From Saprospiraceae bacterium (GTDB lineage Bacteria > Bacteroidota > Bacteroidia > Chitinophagales > Saprospiraceae): a stretch of DNA of 19,507 bases. Made by a program: the position numbers and the translations under genes. The notes under the pieces are model-generated. The model searched no databases and was not told where the DNA came from. It saw only the letters and a program-made list of their open reading frames with translations. The stretch is taken from positions 1 through 19,507 of the forward strand of contig JADKCC010000019.1 of the NCBI GenBank assembly GCA_016714785.1, given 5' to 3'. This document shows, one piece after another, positions 15,576 through 19,507 of the stretch (its first letter is position 1; each line of letters begins with the position of its first letter).

Positions 15576-16482
15576 ATGGATACATTATGGGGCATTGATT
15601 TAGGTGGAACCAAGATAGAAGGCATAATTTTAGATAAACATAACCTGAGAACCATCTCCAGATTAAGAGTACCAACAGGAAGGTGACCAAGGATACCAGC
15701 ATGTATTAAGCCAAATCAATAAGCTTATCGACATGGCAAAGAAGATAGTGGTATCCAACCATTTAAAATAGGAATGGGTACACCTGGTACACTCGACCCT
15801 ATTCTAAACGTTATGAAAAATTGCAACAGTACCTCTCTAAATGGTAAAAATCTTAAAGCTGACCTCGAGACTCAAATAGGTATAACCTTTAACTTAAGCA
15901 ATGACGCCAATTGTTTTGCTGTAGCGGAAACTAAGATGGGTATCATACCTGATAAAATGGTAGGTGCTGAAGTGGTTTTTGGTGTGATCATGGGGACAGG
16001 TGTAGGGTGGTGGATTAGTGGTAAATGGTAAAGTCATAGGTGGTCGGCAAGGTATTGGTGGTGAATGGGGACACAATTTTTTGGATGAATCAGGAGGACT
16101 TTGTTATTGTGGAAAAGTAGGGTGTGTAGAGACCATCATCTCAGGACCGTCACTAGAAAGGTATTACAAAAGTATCAGTGGAGAAGCATTAAAACTCAAA
16201 GAAATAACTATGCGATACAGAGAAGGTAATGACAACTTTGCAATAGAAACAATGGAAAGATTGTTTCACTATTTTGGTAAAGCGATATCAGTAGTTATTA
16301 ATATAATTGATCCGGATGCAATAGTAATCGGTGGATGTGTAGGGAAATATTGACGAAATATACACAAATGGCATAGAAGAAGTTAAAAACATGTTTTCAA
16401 TCACAGATTGGATACACAGTTCTTTAAGCCTAAATTAGGAGATTCGGCTGGAGTATTCGGGGCTGCCTTTTATAAAAATTAA
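15576..16482 (+). CDS. ROK-family sugar kinase (reading frame broken)
   Basis: Cytosolic kinase of the ROK family (glucokinase, fructokinase or N-acetylhexosamine kinase type), phosphorylating a hexose with ATP. MDTLWGIDLGGTKIEGIILD carries the ATP phosphate-1 motif. Then IGMGTPGTLDPILNVMKNCN, LSNDANCFAVAETKMG (catalytic Asp in the NDANC segment), VIMGTGVGGGLVVNGK (read across an indel near 16008), GGRQGIGGEWGHN and the ROK zinc-binding signature CYCGKVGCVE. The C-terminal lobe has VINIIDPDAIVIGGCVG, then after more indels an end in DSAGVFGAAFYKN. About 301 residues, the usual length. No DNA-binding domain is attached, so it is an enzyme rather than a NagC-type repressor. Exact sugar is not determinable. 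Confidence 0.9.
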
Positions 16483-16562
16483 GAATAAGTTAAAAATGTT
16501 ATTTTTATTTTGAAAATAAAACAGAATTAGCTTTTTCACGTTTAGTCTTAAGATATATCATT

Positions 16563-17040
16563 ATGAAGTCTTTGATCATTTTATTTTCGTTCATGAGTTG
16601 GTGGGTAAGTTGGCCAGAAGGTCACCCTACTTCTGATCAACAAAAACTAATGATTGATTCCGTCAACAAGATACGTCAAAAAGGCTGCTACTGTGGAAAG
16701 AGATTTATGAAACCAGTACAAAAATAGAATGGAACGATAAATTGTACCAAAGTGCCCATGTGCAGGCTTCAGAAATGTATCAACATAATTTTTTGCACAT
16801 TTTTCAAAAGAAGGACTGAATATAGGAGAAAGGCTGGAAAAAGCAGGCTATATTTGGATGGTGGCTGGAGAAAATCTTGGTGAAGGTCACAAATCATTTG
16901 AAGAAGTACTCAATGACTGGCTAGCTAGTTATTCTCATTGTACCATGCTCATGCATCCAAAGGTCGAAGAGATGGCCGTAGCTAAAGTGGATAAGTATTG
17001 GGTGCAACATTTTGGCAAACAAATGCCTCTAAAAAATTAA
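16563..17040 (+). CDS. CAP-domain (SCP/PR-1-like) secreted protein
   Basis: The ATG at 16563 gives MKSLIILFSFMSWWVSW, a signal peptide, so the protein is exported. The CAP domain follows: KLMIDSVNKIRQKGCYCGKR (the CxC near the N-terminus is common in Bacteroidota CAP proteins), IEWNDKLYQSAHVQASEMYQ, HNFFAHFSKEG read across indels at about 16790, then GERLEKAGYIWMVAGENLGE, EEVLNDWLASYSHCTMLMHP and VEEMAVAKVDKYWVQHFGK. The CAP cavity residues appear as the two His and Glu in HNFFAHF, GENL and SHC. About 160 residues. The exact role of bacterial CAP proteins is not known; proposals include lipid binding or cell-envelope function. Confidence 0.87.
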
Positions 17041-17068
17041 AAACACATATATTTCGGACATCACGCTC

Positions 17069-17564
17069 TTATTCAAAATTGATAAGTACTTGATTTTTAT
17101 CAACTGTGCTGCCTTTCATTACGGTTATAGATTTGACGATGCCATCTCCAGGAGACTTAAGTATATTTTCCATTTTCATAGCCTCTAGACTTAAAAGCTT
17201 GGCTCGCCATCATTTACTTGTTGTCCTATCTCCGCGAAGACAGTCACAACCCAAGCCGGCATTGGAGAGCGTATTTCTTTAATAGAATGTTTACTTACCG
17301 ACAATCCCAAATCTTTGACCAAGTGGTCTATCGATTCATTAATCTTGATTTGATAATGATATCCATCTATATTAATCCTTGCACTTATCTTCGTTTCTGC
17401 ATCAAAACTCTTAAAGCTGCAAACAAAAACCTTATTATTAAATAAAAGTTTGAACTTATCACCTTCTTGAGCAATAATTCGTACTTCAGCATTTTCAGCA
17501 TAGGATCATCAAAAGATGCAAAATGTTCAATATCAAAGGTTGTAACTAGAGTTGATGTTGTCAT
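17069..17564 (-). CDS. Biotin carboxyl carrier protein (acyl-CoA carboxylase subunit)
   Basis: Carries covalently bound biotin between the biotin carboxylase and carboxyltransferase parts of an acetyl-/propionyl-CoA-type carboxylase in the cytosol. The C-terminal biotinyl domain reads IRSPMPGLVVTVFAEIGQQV, NDGE, then after an indel near 17198 the biotinylation motif EAMKMEN followed by LKSPGDGIVKSITVMKGSTV and DKNQVLINFE. The N-terminal half is a small beta domain: AENAEVRIIAQEGDKFKLLF, FDAETKISARINIDGYHYQI and INESIDHLVKDLGL. About 165 residues, usual for the stand-alone Bacteroidota form. ATG 17564 is preferred over an in-frame TTG at 17591, which lies inside the upstream gene. No carboxylase or carboxyltransferase gene is in the window. 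Confidence 0.87.
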
Positions 17565-17580
17565 ATTATTTTTAAGGTTT

Positions 17581-17947
17581 TCATCTGCCAATCATTACCA
17601 TAAACCAAGTCTCAAAATAGTAAATGTAAGATATATACTCAAGAATGGTATGATAAATTTACCATCAGGTGGCTGATTTATTTCTTTGTAAATTAGTAAC
17701 AGCATGATAGAACATACCATCTTAACTAATTTTATTTGTCAATGTGATGGAGATAAATAGTTGCTTATTGGTACTTTTAATGACTTAGTAAGAAATACAA
17801 ATAATAAAATACTCAAAACACCAAACATAACTACTCCATAATAAGATATATCAACGTAATTTTTTGATCTTCAAAGGTATAAATATAAAACAAGACAGGA
17901 AACAAAACCACAAGAGCTGCTATTAAACCTTTAATGTAATATTTCAT
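17581..17947 (-). CDS. Small membrane protein next to AtpZ (reading frame broken)
   Basis: The ATG at 17947 gives MKYYIKGLIAALVVLFPVLF followed by YIYTF, the first helix. A second helix is readable in another frame as FGVLSILLFVFLTKSLKVP, and the C-terminal part has KLVKMVCSIMLLLIYKEINQ, PPDGKFIIPFLSIYLTF and a FETWFMVMIGR tail. That suggests about four helices and 120 residues. Several indels break it. In Bacteroidota a protein of this kind often lies between atpZ and the F-type ATP synthase a-subunit gene atpB, so a role in ATP synthase assembly is plausible but unproven. Its ATG overlaps the AtpZ stop in an ATGA, implying translational coupling. Confidence 0.6.
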
Positions 17948-18165
17948 TTGGTATCTATCAGTTCTTTGTACAACTTGTACATAAATCCACCAAAAAAAAC
18001 ACGACCAGGAGCAATGTAAAAATGGGTTTTAGTCCTATCCATTTTATTATCCAGCCATTTTCCGCGAATATAGCAACAAAATCAATGCAGCAAACTGAAA
18101 TCCCAAGTCCCGAATACTTTAAGTATGAATTTCGTTTTTCTCGAAGGCTGGGAAGATGGATCCAT
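17944..18165 (-). CDS. atpZ: AtpZ/AtpI-family protein (reading frame broken)
   Basis: Small two-helix membrane protein associated with F-type ATP synthase, proposed to assist assembly of the c-ring or Mg2+/Ca2+ movement. From ATG 18165: MDPSSQPSRKTKFILK, then across indels a YSGLGFQFAALILLL helix, GKWLDNKM (the family's GxWLD turn between the helices), a PIFTLLLVVFFL helix and GGFMYKLYKELIDTK at the end. About 73 residues. The ATGA overlap with the next gene and the 52-base gap after bactofilin point to one transcript. The ATP synthase genes that usually follow are absent here. Confidence 0.75.
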
Positions 18166-18216
18166 TTCAGAATATTACAAAAAGTTGTTATCCTTTGGCT
18201 TGTTGCTGACTTTGTA

Positions 18217-18607
18217 CTAAAGGTTTAAGCTTTTGGCCTCTCCCATACTACAAGTACCATTAAATACTGCTCCAGTTTGCATAAATATTTAACACAGATG
18301 AATATCTCCATTTATCACACCCGTTTCTTTGACTTTGTCAGCAATTCTTAACTATAAGATTGCCAGTATGAGTACCTTCTAAAATGGCATTTTGCACAAG
18401 TTATATCACCTTCTATTTTGCCCTTAGTGGCTATTATGACTCTACCTTTGCAGTCTAGTTTTTCCTACAAGGATACCATCTATTCTAATATCATTGGAAG
18501 CTATAATGTTGCCTGTAATCGTAGTGCCTTCTACTATACTATTGCTTACATTGGCAGATGGAGCAGGGATTATTATTACTTTGTTTTTCATTCTTATTTC
18601 CGAACAT
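18217..18607 (-). CDS. Bactofilin (polymer-forming cytoskeletal protein, frame broken)
   Basis: Bactofilins polymerise without nucleotide into filaments through a right-handed beta helix and help position envelope enzymes. The ATG at 18607 gives MFGNKNEKQSNNN, a usual polar tail; after an indel the beta-helix repeats follow: NSIVEGTTITGNIIASNDIR, IDGILVGK, CKGRVIIATKGKIEGDITCA, AILEGTHTGNLIVKE, KVKETGVINGDIH and finally a GAVFNGTCSMGEAKSLNL ending. About 130 residues, standard. Four or more indels break it. First gene of the bactofilin-AtpZ-membrane protein set, an order I recall from other Bacteroidota. Confidence 0.85.
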
Positions 18608-18820
18608 AACTTAAACGGTTTTTTGATAGAAGACTTTAATAATCTTTACAAATAAATTCACTTAAAATCTTGCAACAATATAAATTTCTTTTAGCTAGAT
18701 ACTATATATAGCATAAACTAAAATAGTGATAGATTGTGATCTTGTATATATTTTTAGGGGAAAACATACGTGACCTGGCTTGCTATTCTTAAACAATTAA
18801 AATCTAGGACAGAAAGACAC
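18608..18820. other. Intergenic region between PorP/SprF and bactofilin
   Basis: No gene is seen. The stretch is AT-rich, with an alternating AT tract near 18700-18710. GGACAGAAAG (18808-18817) and CTTTCTGGCC (18826-18835) form an imperfect hairpin that overlaps the stop codon of the PorP gene and could act as its terminator. Confidence 0.4.
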
Positions 18821-19507
18821 TCACGACTTTCTGGCCCACATATATTTATACAACAATGAAAAACTCAAATGCGCCGTTGGCAGGCGATGCTTCTTTTGTC
18901 TAAGACCTGAAACGTTTATTATCGTAACTAAAGCCTATACCAAAGTTTTCATAATTAAATCTAGAAGAAAGTATGACGCATCTGAGTGAAGACCAGACTC
19001 ACCCCTTATTTCCAACTCCATACCAAATACCTATCTCCCAAGACTGGTTGGTAGTAATGACGGACCCATAGCAAATCTAAGGTTGGCTCCAGCATTGAGT
19101 GATCTATGTGGACCTTGAGCCATATAACACCGAAAGGCAATAGATATTTTACGTTGCAACTCAAACTGCAGACCTGCATGCATGGTATATCTACTATATA
19201 AATCTACCACATCACCAAGAAAGACACACTAGGTCTATTTAAATGGTGAATTGCTGCACCAAAATACCAATTAGTATTGTTGTCGGCAATACTGAACCAA
19301 AGTAATCCTGCTAAGACATCTGCATATACAAGAAGTCAAGGTCTTGAAGTTTAGCCACTAGATGCCAAATTAAATCCATTGACATCTATTTGAGTAGGCC
19401 ATCTCAAATCTTTATCTTCGATACCTCTATTAGTCAATGCCTGCTCCAGCACCTATCACGGGATAACTAGCTTTCTTTCTATATCCTGCCATTTTTTACT
19501 GTATGAC
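18821..19507 (-). CDS. PorP/SprF-family type IX secretion membrane protein (partial, frame broken)
   Basis: Outer-membrane beta-barrel protein of the PorP/SprF family, linked to type IX secretion and gliding in Bacteroidota. The window edge cuts off the N-terminus; about 228 of roughly 300 residues remain. Pieces in several frames read WQDIERKLVIPVIGAGAGID, LRWPTQIDVNGFNLAS, ADNNTNWYFGAAIHHLNRPS (hallmark of the family), DLYSRYTMHAGLQFELQRKI, MAQGPHRSLNAGANLRFAMG, NKGESGLHSDA, NYENFGIGFSYD and an end in ANGAFEFSLLYKYMWARKS. The stop is TGA at 18823-18821. Many family members are orphan copies outside the secretion operon. No PorK, PorL, PorM or PorN gene is in the window. Confidence 0.8.

Noticed and set aside
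18022..18228. Plus-strand frame of 68 residues
   Set aside because: It is antisense to AtpZ, whose recognisable motifs are on the minus strand.

Overview
The window looks like a piece of a Bacteroidota chromosome, most likely of the Saprospiria type. The DNA is AT-rich. Promoters carry the Bacteroidota -7 box (TAnnTTTG), and Shine-Dalgarno sequences are largely absent. The gene content is typical of the phylum: a PorP/SprF type IX secretion membrane protein, bactofilin next to AtpZ, ExbD, a BlaI/M56 peptidase pair, a CNC-type CAP protein and many short lipoproteins. No rRNA, tRNA, CRISPR array, transposase or phage gene was seen.

Layout on the left: HU DNA-binding protein with its promoter and terminator (171-527, +); an ATP-grasp ligase (665-1851, +); an EamA exporter followed 2 bases later by a SET-domain protein (2081-3373, +); PhnA (3543-4109, +); a minus-strand run of four small lipoproteins ending in a Kunitz/BPTI-domain lipoprotein (4264-5762, -); then, divergently, a GT4 glycosyltransferase, type III pantothenate kinase CoaX and a short DUF1456 protein (5899-8071, +).

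Middle: a DUF4143-type AAA ATPase (8384-9508, +) sits among three copies of a ~63-bp repeat at 8115, 8305 and 9504. One copy carries part of its promoter and another supplies its stop codon. After a bidirectional terminator comes a minus-strand regulatory operon: BlaI repressor, M56 (BlaR1-like) membrane protease and a secreted PDZ protein. Its promoter carries two palindromic operators 30 bp apart.

Right: a GT2 glycosyltransferase (-); ExbD overlapping a gamma-carbonic-anhydrase-like protein (+); a small acidic conserved protein (-); a ROK sugar kinase and a CAP-domain protein (+); then a minus-strand series of PorP/SprF (cut by the window end), bactofilin, AtpZ, a small membrane protein and a biotin carboxyl carrier protein.

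Most genes outside 9.5-12.4 kb are broken by one or more single-base indels, often in homopolymers, yet their protein sequence stays conserved on both sides of each break. Because the breaks hit several housekeeping genes at once (HU, CoaX, ExbD, BCCP), I read them mainly as consensus sequencing error. Coordinates of such genes span the whole reconstructed reading path.

The points most worth a second look are the repeat-flanked ATPase cassette, the bacterial Kunitz-domain lipoprotein, and the BlaI-type operon with its exact operator/promoter overlap and an M56 protease carrying an odd Asp/Phe/Gly-rich tail.
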